Shown here one piece after another: positions 50,109-60,441 of a stretch of 64,000 bases of DNA; positions within the stretch are counted from its first letter, which is position 1, and each line of letters opens with the position of its first letter. The stretch covers positions 81,059-145,058 of the forward strand of contig JAEEJN010000078.1 in NCBI GenBank assembly GCA_016281935.1, given 5' to 3'. Origin of the DNA: Bacillota bacterium. GTDB lineage: Bacteria > Bacillota > Clostridia > Christensenellales > UMGS416. Made by a program: the position numbers and the translations under genes. The notes under the pieces are model-generated. The model searched no databases and was not told where the DNA came from. It saw nothing but the letters and a program-made list of their open reading frames with translations.

Positions 50109-50730
50109 GTCTTCGAACAAGCGCGGCATCGCCCTGGTACTGTCCGGACCTTCGGGCGTGGGAAAAGACGCAGTGCGCGAACCTCTGCTCGCCGCCTGTC
50201 CCGGTCTCAGGCAAAGCATCTCCGCCACGACGCGTCCCATGCGTCCTGGTGAACGGGACGGGGTCGACTATCATTTTCTGACAAAGGAAGACTTCGAGGC
50301 TGCGATCCGGAGAGAAGAGTTCCTGGAATACACGCTGTACAACGGCAACTACTACGGCACTCCCGCGCCTTTTGCGAAAAAGGAGCTGGATGAGGGAAAA
50401 GACCTTCTCTTCAAGATCGAAGTGCAGGGCGCGCTGAATGTGAAGCGCTTCTTTCCCGACGCCGTTCTCGTTTTCCTTGTTCCCCCGTCCATGGAAGTCC
50501 TGTGGAAGCGCATGACCGGACGCGGGACCGAGGATCCCGAAACGCAGAAAGCCCGTTTCCGTACGGCTTACCGCGAACTGGAGTTCGCTTCCCAATATGA
50601 CTACATCGTCACCAACGGTGATCTGAATGAGACCGTGGAGCATGTCCGCGCGATCTATCTTGCGGAAAAGGCCCGTATCGACCGCTCTATGGCACTTGTG
50701 AAAACATTACTGCAGGAGGAAATCCAATGA
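50101..50730 (+). CDS. gmk: Guanylate kinase
   Basis: LSGPSGVGKDAV, SATTRPMRPGERDGVDYHFL; TTG start overlapping yicC. Confidence 0.95.
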   Translation: MSESSNKRGIALVLSGPSGVGKDAVREPLLAACPGLRQSISATTRPMRPGERDGVDYHFLTKEDFEAAIRREEFLEYTLYNGNYYGTPAPFAKKELDEGKDLLFKIEVQGALNVKRFFPDAVLVFLVPPSMEVLWKRMTGRGTEDPETQKARFRTAYRELEFASQYDYIVTNGDLNETVEHVRAIYLAEKARIDRSMALVKTLLQEEIQ

Positions 50731-50930
50731 GAACCATTCCGACCAAAGACATGCTGTCCAAAGTGGACTGCCGTTATACTCTCGTGATCATGGCGGCCAA
50801 GCGCGCCCGCCAGCTCGTAGAAGGCGCTCCCGTGCTCATCGATGACGCAACGGGTGTCAAACCTGTCTGCATCGCCTCCGAAGAGATCTTTGAAGGGAAA
50901 GTGACCTACGAGCCTGCCAAGGTGAAGTAA
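50727..50930 (+). CDS. rpoZ: RNA polymerase omega subunit
   Basis: Short acidic/basic ORF with YTLVIMAAKRARQLVEGAP at the conserved position between gmk and coaBC. Confidence 0.92.
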   Translation: MRTIPTKDMLSKVDCRYTLVIMAAKRARQLVEGAPVLIDDATGVKPVCIASEEIFEGKVTYEPAKVK

Positions 50931-52124
50931 ATGAGCAGGATCATTTTCGGCGTGACCGGTGGCATCGCCGCCTATAAAGCGGCGGATATCGCCAATGAGC
51001 TCACCAAGGCCGGGCATGACGTCTTCCCCATCATGACGAAGCACGCCATGGAATTCCTTGCGCCTCTGACGCTGGAGACTCTGACGCATCACAGCGTGGA
51101 CAAAGAAGAGTTCGGTCAGGACGATACCTACCGGATCCGCCACATCTCTCTGACGGAAGATGCGGATCTTCTCCTGATCGCTCCCGCCACGGCCAACATC
51201 CTCGCCAAAGCAGCCGCCGGCATCGGGGACGATCTTCTGTCCACGACGATCCTGGCGGCGAACTGCCCGATCCTTGCGGCACCCGCTATGAACACGCGCA
51301 TGTGGGAGAATCCTGCGACTCAGGCCAACGTGAAGACACTCGAAGCACGTGGCTGGCGTTTCATCGGGCCCGCGGAAGGCCGTCTTGCCTGCGGGACCAT
51401 AGGCAGGGGAAAGCTTTCTCCCGTCGAAGAGATCGTTTCCGCAGCTCTGGAAATGCTGCAGCCCCGCAGAGATCTTGCCGGCAGAAAGATCATCGTGACC
51501 GCCGGACCGACCCGTGAGAAACTGGATCCCGTACGGTACATCACCAATTTCTCTTCCGGCAAAATGGGCTATGCCCTGGCCGAAGAAGCCGTTTCCCGCG
51601 GCGCAGAGACCATTCTGATTTCTGGCCCGGTTTCTCTTCCGAAACCCGACGGAGTACGGGTCGTGCCCGTCGAATCCACACAGGATCTCTACGATGCCTG
51701 CATAAAGGAGTTCGAAACGGCCGATCTCATCATCATGGCAGCGGCTCCCGCCGATTTCCGTCCCGCCAGCATGGCAGAACAGAAGATCAAAAAAGAAAAG
51801 GGCAGCAGCCTGACCGTGAGCTTTGTGGAGAACCCGGATATCGCTGCCGCGCTCGGCCGTATGAAGCGCCCCGGCCAGCTTCTCGTCACTTTTGCCGCCG
51901 AAACGGAAAACCTTCTGGAAAACGCCAGAACAAAGCTCGCAGCGAAAGGCGCGGATCTCATGATCGCCAATGACGTGAGCCGGACAGATGCGGGCTTCCA
52001 CGTCGATACCAACGCCGTCACGATCCTGCGGCCGGACGGAAGCGAACCGGAAGTACTTCCGCTCATGCCCAAACGGGAAGTTGCCGCTCACATACTGGAT
52101 GCGGCGAAATTGCTTTGGGAATAG
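50931..52124 (+). CDS. coaBC: Phosphopantothenoylcysteine decarboxylase / phosphopantothenate--cysteine ligase
   Basis: FGVTGGIAAYKAADIANELTKAGHDV, APAMNTRMWENPATQAN, TAGPTREKLDPVRYITNFSSGKMG. Confidence 0.96.
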   Translation: MSRIIFGVTGGIAAYKAADIANELTKAGHDVFPIMTKHAMEFLAPLTLETLTHHSVDKEEFGQDDTYRIRHISLTEDADLLLIAPATANILAKAAAGIGDDLLSTTILAANCPILAAPAMNTRMWENPATQANVKTLEARGWRFIGPAEGRLACGTIGRGKLSPVEEIVSAALEMLQPRRDLAGRKIIVTAGPTREKLDPVRYITNFSSGKMGYALAEEAVSRGAETILISGPVSLPKPDGVRVVPVESTQDLYDACIKEFETADLIIMAAAPADFRPASMAEQKIKKEKGSSLTVSFVENPDIAAALGRMKRPGQLLVTFAAETENLLENARTKLAAKGADLMIANDVSRTDAGFHVDTNAVTILRPDGSEPEVLPLMPKREVAAHILDAAKLLWE

Positions 52125-52187
52125 ACCCGAACTCATAAGGCGGGAGCGATCCCGTCTTTTATTCTATCAGCCTTTCAGAGGTGCCCT

Positions 52188-54434
52188 ATGACGCGATATG
52201 CGAGAGTGATCGTCGACGTGGCCCACAGTGACGTGGACCGCCTGTTCGACTATATCCTGCCGGACGGCATGGAAGCCGTACCCGGCATGCGTCTCCGCAT
52301 TCCTTTCGGACACCGCATGCGGGAAGGCTATCTTCTGGAGATCCGTAATGAAACAGACGTCCCTCAGGACAAACTGAAGCAGGTCTCGGCCGTGATCGAC
52401 CCCGAACCCGTTATACTGCCACATCTGGTAGACCTGGCCCGCTTCATCGCCCGGAAATACCACTGCACCATGGCGGAAGCCCTGAGACTCATGATTCCTG
52501 CTCAGATGCGCGGTGAGCGCGTCAAAGCAAGAGAGCAGGCGATTCTCAGATTGGCCGTGCCCCGTGATGAAGCGCTTGAAGAAAGCGAAAAAATCCGCAA
52601 GAAAGCAAAAAGGCAGTCCGAACTGCTCTGCCTTCTGGCCGAAAAGGGTGAATACCCCCGCGCTGCGCTTCCCCAGGAAATGGCCGGAGCCGTTCTTCCC
52701 CTTCTGCGGAAAGGCCTGATCCAGTCTGAGAACCGCAGGGAGCATAGGCGCCCTTACGTTGAAAGCGCGCTTGCAGGCAGTATCCCGGACAAGCTCACAG
52801 GCACCCAGAAACTGTGTCTGGACCGTATCCTGTCGGGCATGGGAAGAGGAGGACGTTTCCTTCTTCACGGCGTCACGGGATCCGGAAAGACCGAGGTCTA
52901 TCTGCAGGCTGCGCAGAAAGCTCTGGACAAAGGGCTCGGAGTCATCATTCTGGTCCCTGAGATCTCCCTGACTCCCCAAATGACGGCCCGTATCCTGTCC
53001 CGATTCGGCGATCAGGTCGCAGTCCTGCATTCCCGTCTGTCCGCAGGCGAACGGTATGATCAGTGGTGCCTTCTCCGCGAAGGAAAAGCCCGGGTCGCTG
53101 TAGGTGCCCGTTCCGCGATTTTCGCTCCCGTCGAAAACCTCGGTCTGATCGTGATCGACGAAGAGCATGAGTCCTCCTACAGCTCGGAGCATACACCCCG
53201 TTACCGCGCTTCCGAAGTTGCCGAAGAACTGTCCCGTATGAGCGGAGCGGCTCTGGTACTCGGATCCGCTACGCCTTCCGTTCTGACCTATCACCGCGCA
53301 CTAGAGGGCGAACTCGAACTGCTCTCTATGCCCATGCGCGTCGGAACAGCCAAACAGCCTTCCGTCACCGTCGTGGACATGCGCAGAGAGCTCGCCATGG
53401 GCAACAGGGGCGTCCTGTCCGGAGCGATGGTCGAAGGACTGAGGTCCTGTTTTGCAAGAGGCGAGCAGGCGGTCCTGTTTCTGAACAGGCGGGGATTTGC
53501 CGGGTTCGTATCCTGCAGAGCCTGCGGGGAAGTCATTCGCTGCGAACACTGCGACATATCCATGACGTATCATCGGTCCGTCAATCTCCTTCAGTGCCAC
53601 TACTGCGGGGCATCCAGACCGCTGCCTAAAGTATGTCCCTCCTGCGGGAGCCGTTCGATCGCTCTTTTCGGAGATGGGACGGAGAAACTGGAAGCTCAGC
53701 TGGCTTCTCTCTTTCCCGACATCCGCGTTCTCCGCATGGATGCCGACACGACACGCACCAAGAATTCCCACGAGCAGATCCTTTCCGCATTTGCCAGGGG
53801 TGAAGCCCAGATCCTCATCGGAACGCAGATGATCACGAAAGGGCTCGATTTCGAACGTGTGACCATGGTCGGCGTCGTCGCAGCAGATCTGTCTCTGTTC
53901 CACGGAGACGGGCTCGGTACGGAACGGACTTTCCAGCTGATCTGCCAGGTCTGCGGACGGGCAGGGCGGGGAGAGCTCCCCGGCACTGCCGTCATACAAA
54001 CCTATGTGCCGAACCATTACGTCATCCGCTGTGCCGCAAGGAACGAATATGAGGCTTTCTATCGAAGAGAGATGCAGGAAAGACAGGCCCGGCTCCTGCC
54101 TCCGTTTGTCCGCGTCATGCGTCTGATTCTTTCAGGAGAAGATGAAGACGCTGTGCTTGAAGACCTGACCTATTTCCGCTCGGAGGCTGAAAAGGCACTG
54201 GAAAACATTCCGGAGAAATATGTGAACGAAGTGCAGGACAGTCTGATCCTTCTGGAGGGGATGAAAGCACCTGCGGAACGCATCCGCGGGTTTTACCGCT
54301 ACCAGCTTCTCTGCCGGGCCAAAGAAGGCCGTGGAGCAGAAATCCTGGAACGATTGTTTTCCCGTTTGGAAGAATGTGCTCCTCCACGCAGCAGCCATGC
54401 TGCTCTGGAAATCAACCCGAATACCATGATATAA
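52188..54434 (+). CDS. priA: Primosomal protein N' helicase
   Basis: GVTGSGKTEVYLQA, DEEHESSY, zinc-binding CRACGEVIRCEHCDISMTYHR. Confidence 0.96.
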   Translation: MTRYARVIVDVAHSDVDRLFDYILPDGMEAVPGMRLRIPFGHRMREGYLLEIRNETDVPQDKLKQVSAVIDPEPVILPHLVDLARFIARKYHCTMAEALRLMIPAQMRGERVKAREQAILRLAVPRDEALEESEKIRKKAKRQSELLCLLAEKGEYPRAALPQEMAGAVLPLLRKGLIQSENRREHRRPYVESALAGSIPDKLTGTQKLCLDRILSGMGRGGRFLLHGVTGSGKTEVYLQAAQKALDKGLGVIILVPEISLTPQMTARILSRFGDQVAVLHSRLSAGERYDQWCLLREGKARVAVGARSAIFAPVENLGLIVIDEEHESSYSSEHTPRYRASEVAEELSRMSGAALVLGSATPSVLTYHRALEGELELLSMPMRVGTAKQPSVTVVDMRRELAMGNRGVLSGAMVEGLRSCFARGEQAVLFLNRRGFAGFVSCRACGEVIRCEHCDISMTYHRSVNLLQCHYCGASRPLPKVCPSCGSRSIALFGDGTEKLEAQLASLFPDIRVLRMDADTTRTKNSHEQILSAFARGEAQILIGTQMITKGLDFERVTMVGVVAADLSLFHGDGLGTERTFQLICQVCGRAGRGELPGTAVIQTYVPNHYVIRCAARNEYEAFYRREMQERQARLLPPFVRVMRLILSGEDEDAVLEDLTYFRSEAEKALENIPEKYVNEVQDSLILLEGMKAPAERIRGFYRYQLLCRAKEGRGAEILERLFSRLEECAPPRSSHAALEINPNTMI

Positions 54435-54466
54435 TGAACTGAAAACCAAGCTGCAAGGAGGCATCC

Positions 54467-54976
54467 ATGGCTTTACGTGATATCGTAACCCTGCAGGACG
54501 ACACGCCCGTTCTGCGCCAGATCGCACGGCCTGTCACGGTCTTTGACAAAAGGCTTGCCGATCTTCTGGATGACATGGCCGAGACCATGTACGCCGCAGG
54601 CGGAGTAGGACTCGCGGCACCGCAGATCGGCATCCGCCGCCGTATAGTCGTGATCGACATCAGCGAAGACAAGGACTCCGTTCTTGAACTCGTCAACCCC
54701 GTCATGATGGCGACCGACGGAGAGCAGGTCTGCTATGAAGGCTGCCTTTCCATTCCCGGAAAACGGGGAAAGACCCACCGTCCGAATCGGGTGATCGTGC
54801 AGGCAATGGACCGTCACGGCGATATGTTCGAGATCACTGCGGAAGGATTCCTGGCGCTGGCTCTCTGCCATGAACTGGATCATCTGGACGGAAAGCTTTA
54901 CATCGACATCATGGAAGGCGAACTCATGGACGACCCGTCTGAAGATGATGATGACCCCGGAGATGAGGAAGCCTGA
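54467..54976 (+). CDS. def: Peptide deformylase
   Basis: GVGLAAPQIG, EGCLSIPG, CHELDHLDG. Confidence 0.96.
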   Translation: MALRDIVTLQDDTPVLRQIARPVTVFDKRLADLLDDMAETMYAAGGVGLAAPQIGIRRRIVVIDISEDKDSVLELVNPVMMATDGEQVCYEGCLSIPGKRGKTHRPNRVIVQAMDRHGDMFEITAEGFLALALCHELDHLDGKLYIDIMEGELMDDPSEDDDDPGDEEA

Positions 54977-55911
54977 TGCGCATCGTTTTTCTCGGAACTC
55001 CCGACTTCGGGATACCGGCACTGAAAAGGCTGCAAAAGGAAGGTCATGAGATCCTCTGTGTCGTGACACAGCCCGATCGTCCCCAGGGCAGAAAAATGGT
55101 CCTGACTCCCTGCGCGATGAAACAGGCCGCCCAGGAAGCGGGACTTCCCGTTTTCAGTCCCGAAAAGATCAACAGTGAAGACAGTCTCGCTTATCTGTCT
55201 TCTCTGGCCCCGGACGTCATGGTCACCGCTGCCTACGGGCAGATCCTTCGACGGAAGATCCTGTCGATGGCTCCCTACGGCATCGTGAATATCCACGGGT
55301 CTCTCTTGCCCCGCTATCGCGGCGCGGCACCGATCCAGTGGGCCCTCATCGACGGAGAGAAAGAAACAGGCGTCACCACGATGCAGACCGAACGTGGGGT
55401 AGATACGGGAGCCATGCTCGTAACGAAGAAGATCCCGATCTCCGATAAGGATACTGCGGAAACTCTGTTTACGAAGCTTTCTCTTCTGGGAGCAGACGCC
55501 ATCGCAGAGACACTGGCCGGACTGGAGGCGGGAACACTCGTTCCTGTGCCTCAGGATGAGACTCTCGCGACCCACTGCCGGATGCTCGAAAAGTCCGATG
55601 GTTATCTGGATTTTTCGGATTCCGCTGAAGCGCTTTCCTGTCGGATCCGGGGCGTGACGCCCTGGCCCGGCGCCCAGACATTGCTTGATGGAAAGATCAT
55701 CAAGATCCTGGAAGCGGAAGCGGCTCCGGGTCCCGCCGCAGGTAGCCCCGGATCGATCCTTACACTGGGCGATTCCATCGATGTGGCCGCCGGCACCGGC
55801 ATCCTTCGCATCCTGAAACTCCAGGAAGCGGGCAAAAAGCCGAACACCGCTGCGGAATATCTCCGCGGACATCCGCTGCAGAAAGGCATGTGCTTCGAAA
55901 AACTGCAGTAA
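54976..55911 (+). CDS. fmt: Methionyl-tRNA formyltransferase
   Basis: MRIVFLGTPDFGIPAL, VNIHGSLLPRYRGAAPIQWALIDGEKETGVTTM. Confidence 0.96.
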   Translation: MRIVFLGTPDFGIPALKRLQKEGHEILCVVTQPDRPQGRKMVLTPCAMKQAAQEAGLPVFSPEKINSEDSLAYLSSLAPDVMVTAAYGQILRRKILSMAPYGIVNIHGSLLPRYRGAAPIQWALIDGEKETGVTTMQTERGVDTGAMLVTKKIPISDKDTAETLFTKLSLLGADAIAETLAGLEAGTLVPVPQDETLATHCRMLEKSDGYLDFSDSAEALSCRIRGVTPWPGAQTLLDGKIIKILEAEAAPGPAAGSPGSILTLGDSIDVAAGTGILRILKLQEAGKKPNTAAEYLRGHPLQKGMCFEKLQ

Positions 55912-55952
55912 TTCCCACTGACGGTTCAATCAAAAACAGAAGAATAGAAACA

Positions 55953-55995
55953 GCCGGAGAAGAAGCGCTTCAAACGCCTCATCTCCGGCCTTTTC
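55953..55995 (+). terminator. Rho-independent terminator after fmt
   Basis: gccggaga...tctccggc followed by cTTTTcc. Confidence 0.7.
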
Positions 55996-56021
55996 CTTTC
56001 GAAGCTATGTGTTTTCAGGAG

Positions 56022-57476
56022 TTATCCCATTCTGCTTCGCATCCATCGTTCGACTGCGGGACCGACAATACGGTCTGTCGCACGGGTTATGTCGTCATGC
56101 ATACCCGATTGGGCGTCGAACTGCATATGACCCACGCCGGGACCTTTCGCCGTCCATTCCGGAAGTCCCTCACCGTTCGGATCTCCGTTCCGTATGAAAT
56201 TGATCCAGTATCGGCTCATGAGTTCCGACAGGGCACGGTCTTCATCGGTATAAGGCAGACGCCTTCCGCTCCAGGGCACTGCATCGAGCGTCTGGAACGT
56301 ATAGGGCATCTCCATTCCATGGAAAGCTCCCGCTTCCGTCAGGCGTCTTGCAAATACATACTGCCAGGTGGGCAGTCCGTAATCGATGGAACGGATCTTC
56401 GCCCAGGCAAGCTGTCTTCCGTACCAGTAGTCTCTCGCGAGTTTTGTGGCGTATCCGTCCAGGCCGTTCTCCATGGAATACAGGTCTGACGGAAGCCCCA
56501 ATCGCTCCGTGACGGCCCGGACATAAGGTTCCGCTGCCCAGCGGCTGCCTTCGTCGTAATTGGAGCCTATGATCACGGGGATCTGTGCGGCCTGATTGGA
56601 GAGCATGAGCTCCCCCAGCCGATCCGGAAGGAATCCTCTGTCGATCACGGTCGCGCAGATATGTCCCGTCTTCCGCATGGGATCTCCATCCCGGTAGAAT
56701 TCCGTGAAAGGGATCCTTCGAAGTTCATCAAGGTTCCTGCACCCAAAGGCTTCCGCAGTCTCCAGCCCCCATCCTTCCGCATCCTCCAACGGTGTGTCAC
56801 GTTCAGGCTGGAAGATATCTCCGCTGTGGCAGATCGCCCGCTGAAACAGCCCGCGGGCGGAAGGAGCCAGCATGAGCGCGCAGCAGCTACCGCTCCCGGC
56901 GCTTTGTCCCGAGATCGTGACACGGGAAGGATCCCCTCCGAACGCTGCGATATTGTCCCGGATCCATGCAAGAGCGGCCGCCTGATCCCTGTAACCGAAA
57001 TTGCCGGACCATCCGTTGGGATCCTCCTCCTTCATATCCGGATGCACGAAGAAACCGAAAAAGCCCACGCGGTAGTTGACGGTCACAAGGACCACGCCGT
57101 TTCTGGCATAGGCTTCCCCGTCCGTGATGGGATCGTCCGAAGTGCCGGCCTGCAGCGCTCCGCCATAGAACCATACCAGGACAGGACACGGTCCCTCGGT
57201 GTCTGCCGGAGCCCAGACATTGAGGTACAGGCATTCCTCACTCATGTAATGGAGCGCCATGGGATGCTCAGGCGCGGGAGGCACGTTCTGAACGGCACAC
57301 GCGGGAAACGTCAGTGCCGGTCTGATCCCCTTCCATGGGAGAGCCGGATGCGGCCCGCGCCAGCGCAGCGCCCCGACGGGAGCTCTCGCAAAAGGGACGC
57401 CTCTGAAAATCGCCACGTCTTCTTTCACTTCGCCCTGAAGCCGACCCTGCGCAACAGTCACGATCTTTTCCTTCAT
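56022..57476 (-). CDS. Type-B carboxylesterase/lipase family protein
   Basis: FRGVPFARAPVGALRWR, EECLYLNVWAP, ISGQSAGSGS nucleophile elbow. Confidence 0.93.
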   Translation of the reverse strand: MKEKIVTVAQGRLQGEVKEDVAIFRGVPFARAPVGALRWRGPHPALPWKGIRPALTFPACAVQNVPPAPEHPMALHYMSEECLYLNVWAPADTEGPCPVLVWFYGGALQAGTSDDPITDGEAYARNGVVLVTVNYRVGFFGFFVHPDMKEEDPNGWSGNFGYRDQAAALAWIRDNIAAFGGDPSRVTISGQSAGSGSCCALMLAPSARGLFQRAICHSGDIFQPERDTPLEDAEGWGLETAEAFGCRNLDELRRIPFTEFYRDGDPMRKTGHICATVIDRGFLPDRLGELMLSNQAAQIPVIIGSNYDEGSRWAAEPYVRAVTERLGLPSDLYSMENGLDGYATKLARDYWYGRQLAWAKIRSIDYGLPTWQYVFARRLTEAGAFHGMEMPYTFQTLDAVPWSGRRLPYTDEDRALSELMSRYWINFIRNGDPNGEGLPEWTAKGPGVGHMQFDAQSGMHDDITRATDRIVGPAVERWMRSRMG

Positions 57477-57516
57477 GCCTTTTTCTCCTTTTTCTGCTCT
57501 TTATCCGCACACTGAA

Positions 57517-58887
57517 TCAGTCCGCGTCGGTACCTTCGGGTCTTGTCAGATCCTGTACCCATTTGTATTTCCGGAACCTGCACATCACCCAGGGGATCTT
57601 TCCGACCTCATCCAGACAGGTGCAGGCATAGACCGCATAGACATGCCAGTGGAACACGAAGGCGCCGAGGATCGCCAGAGGGATCGCGATGCCCCACATG
57701 CTGACGGCCAGCGAATACATATCGAAAATCGTGTCCCCGCCGCCGTCCAGTACACCGTTGATCGTGACCGTGTTCACAGCGCGTCCGATCATATAGACGG
57801 CCATAATGACCATCATGCCGGTCAGATTGCTTCTCGCCTCATCAGTCAGGATCACCATGTGGACGACGAGAGGCGTCACCGCCAGGACCAGAGCCGTGGA
57901 AGCGAAACCGATCAGCCAGGATATGTTCCTCAGCTTGATGCCGTAGGCTTTTCCCATCTCCAGCCGGCCTGCTCCGAGTTCGTTGCCTACCATGATGCCG
58001 GCCGCCGCGCCGATGCCGTTGCAGGCACAGCAGACCAAATCCCGCACTACGGCAGCTACAGAGTTTGCCGCAGCTGCGTCCGCTCCCATGTGTCCGATGA
58101 TCGCCGTATAGGACGTGAAGCCGACTCCCCAGAAAAGGCAGCCTCCCAGAAGCGGAAGACACTGTCTGCGGAAGTCGGATACGAGCTCCCGACGCCCGCC
58201 GAAGAAATGTTTCCAGTCCGGACGGACCGCATCTTTCCCTGACGATACGGCGATGCACAGCATCAGTTCCAGGACCCGCGAGATCGTTGTCGCCAGGGCG
58301 GCGCCCCGGGCGTTCATGGCAGGAAGGCCGAAAAGGCCGAAGATAAACACGGCGTTCAGGATCAGATTCAGCACGACTGCCGCCGTGCTGATAAAGGCGC
58401 TTGCGGGAACACGGTCGGTGACCTTCATCATCATAAGATAACACTGGGAGATTCCCGTCAGCAGATAGGACCACCCGGCGATCCTGAGATAGGAAGCGCC
58501 GACTTCGATGATCGGCTCGTCATGGGAAAATATACGCATGAGAGGATCGGGTATGATCTCACAGGCAGCGAAAAAAAGGATGGAAACGAGACCGCTGAGC
58601 TTCAGAGAAAGGTTGAACAGTTCCCGCATCGTACGCAGGTCTCCCTTTCCGAAATACTGCGCTCCGAGGATCGCTCCGGCTCCTGTGATGCTGCTCAGGA
58701 ACATGTTCTGAATGAACTGGATCTGGGTCGCCAGCGAGACAGCCGTCATCTCAGTCTGACCCACACGTCCGAGCATAAGAGCATCTCCCGCAGCGACTGC
58801 TGCCAGCATCAGGCTCTGGAAGGCGATCGGCAGAGCCAGTGCCCAAAGTTTTCGGTAAAACGCTTTGTTGTCTATCGTTGCCTGCAT
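57517..58887 (-). CDS. MATE family efflux transporter
   Basis: 12-TM pattern, LALPIAFQSLMLAAVAAGDALMLGRVGQTEMTAVSLATQIQF, GAGAILGAQYFGKGD. Confidence 0.93.
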   Translation of the reverse strand: MQATIDNKAFYRKLWALALPIAFQSLMLAAVAAGDALMLGRVGQTEMTAVSLATQIQFIQNMFLSSITGAGAILGAQYFGKGDLRTMRELFNLSLKLSGLVSILFFAACEIIPDPLMRIFSHDEPIIEVGASYLRIAGWSYLLTGISQCYLMMMKVTDRVPASAFISTAAVVLNLILNAVFIFGLFGLPAMNARGAALATTISRVLELMLCIAVSSGKDAVRPDWKHFFGGRRELVSDFRRQCLPLLGGCLFWGVGFTSYTAIIGHMGADAAAANSVAAVVRDLVCCACNGIGAAAGIMVGNELGAGRLEMGKAYGIKLRNISWLIGFASTALVLAVTPLVVHMVILTDEARSNLTGMMVIMAVYMIGRAVNTVTINGVLDGGGDTIFDMYSLAVSMWGIAIPLAILGAFVFHWHVYAVYACTCLDEVGKIPWVMCRFRKYKWVQDLTRPEGTDAD

Positions 58888-59056
58888 ACGCGGCCTTCCT
58901 CCTGTCTGCTCCTACAGAATACCCGAAAGCCACCGCATTGTCAAAGGCGGCCGTATGCCGTTCGACCCTTTTGCCGTTCCTCCCCGCTGTCTTGATTCCT
59001 GTTCCCGGGAATGATAATATGAAAACAGAATCCATCATGACTGCAAGGAGGACAAA

Positions 59057-60310
59057 ATGAAGGCAGAAGACCTCACGCTGTACCGGGTCCGCATACCGAG
59101 AAAGAGCTGCCCGCTCAGCGATATACCGGCAAAAGTCAAAAGCGAGTTCGGGAAGCTGCAGGACAGGATCCATCCCGGAATGCGTGTCGCTATCGCCTGC
59201 GGTAGCCGCGGCGTCAACAATATCGCCCTGATTGCCCGTTCCCTCGCCGAATGCCTGAAGGCGCACGGCGCCGAACCCTTCGTCATCCCGGCCATGGGAA
59301 GTCATGGAGGCGGGACCGCGGAAGGACAGGCAAAGGTCCTGGCCGACTACGGGATCACGGAAGAATACGTTGGTGCGCCGATCCTGTCTTCCATGGAGGT
59401 CGTTTCCCTCGGGCATACGCCGGAACCTCCCCACGTCCCAGTATATATGGACAGAAACGCGTATGAGGCTGACGGTGTGATCGTCATCAACAGGGTCAAA
59501 GCACATACCGATTTCCACGGAGAACACGAGAGCGGCATCGTCAAAATGCTGACGATCGGTCTTGGAAAACGCGCACAGGCTACAGCGATCCACAGCTACG
59601 GTGTCCGAGGGCTACGGGAATACATCCCCTATGTTTCAGCTGCCGTGATCCGTTCAGGAAAGATCATCGGCGCTCTGGCTGTCCTGGAAGACGGAAACGA
59701 TGACACCGCAGATATCGCGGCTGCAAGAGCGGAAGAGATCTTCGACGTCGACAGCGCATTTCTTGCCCGCTCCAAGTCGCTTATGGCGACACTTCCTTTC
59801 CGCGATCTGGATCTTCTGCTGGTGGACGCCATGGGCAAAGACATCAGCGGTACCGGCCTTGATACGAACGTGATCGGCCGCATGTCCATCGAAGGCCAGC
59901 CAGACGGAGAACCGCACTGCCGCTGCATCTGTGTCCTGAGTCTGACTCCCGGAAGCCACGGCAATGCAGTCGGCGTCGGCCTTGCAGACATCATCTCCAG
60001 ACGGCTTCGTGATGAAATGGATCTGGACGCGACCTATACCAATGTCGTGACAAGCGGTTTTCTGAAGCGAGGCGCGATCCCCTATACGGCTCCGTCCGAC
60101 CGCGATGCGGTAGAGACCGCCCTGAAGTTCTGCTGCGCCGAAGATCCGGATCATCCGAGATTCGTCCGCATCCCGGATACTCTGCATCTCGGTGAGATCG
60201 TCGTATCCGAAAGCCTGCTTTCCGAACTGCCTTCCGACTGTGAGATCCTGGGAAAGACGGTGCTCTCTTTTGATTCGAAGGGCCAGATCACAGCTTTCCA
60301 GTCAAGATAG
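59057..60310 (+). CDS. LarA-like (DUF2088, lactate racemase N-domain) protein
   Basis: AIACGSRGVNN, VIPAMGSHGGGTAEGQ, INRVKAHTDFHGEHESGIVKMLTIGLGK. Confidence 0.78.
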   Translation: MKAEDLTLYRVRIPRKSCPLSDIPAKVKSEFGKLQDRIHPGMRVAIACGSRGVNNIALIARSLAECLKAHGAEPFVIPAMGSHGGGTAEGQAKVLADYGITEEYVGAPILSSMEVVSLGHTPEPPHVPVYMDRNAYEADGVIVINRVKAHTDFHGEHESGIVKMLTIGLGKRAQATAIHSYGVRGLREYIPYVSAAVIRSGKIIGALAVLEDGNDDTADIAAARAEEIFDVDSAFLARSKSLMATLPFRDLDLLLVDAMGKDISGTGLDTNVIGRMSIEGQPDGEPHCRCICVLSLTPGSHGNAVGVGLADIISRRLRDEMDLDATYTNVVTSGFLKRGAIPYTAPSDRDAVETALKFCCAEDPDHPRFVRIPDTLHLGEIVVSESLLSELPSDCEILGKTVLSFDSKGQITAFQSR

Positions 60311-60347
60311 GAATACATAGATGAATCCGCTCATACGGTGATAAGAA

Positions 60348-60383
60348 AACAGACTCGGTTCATATCCCGAGTCTGTTCTTTTT
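60348..60383 (+). terminator. Rho-independent terminator
   Basis: aacagactcgg...ccgagtctgtt followed by cTTTTT. Confidence 0.8.
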
Positions 60384-60441
60384 AATCTGTCTGTCGTATC
60401 GGATGCAGTCAGGTCAGAATCATGCATCTGCCCCTTTGCTT

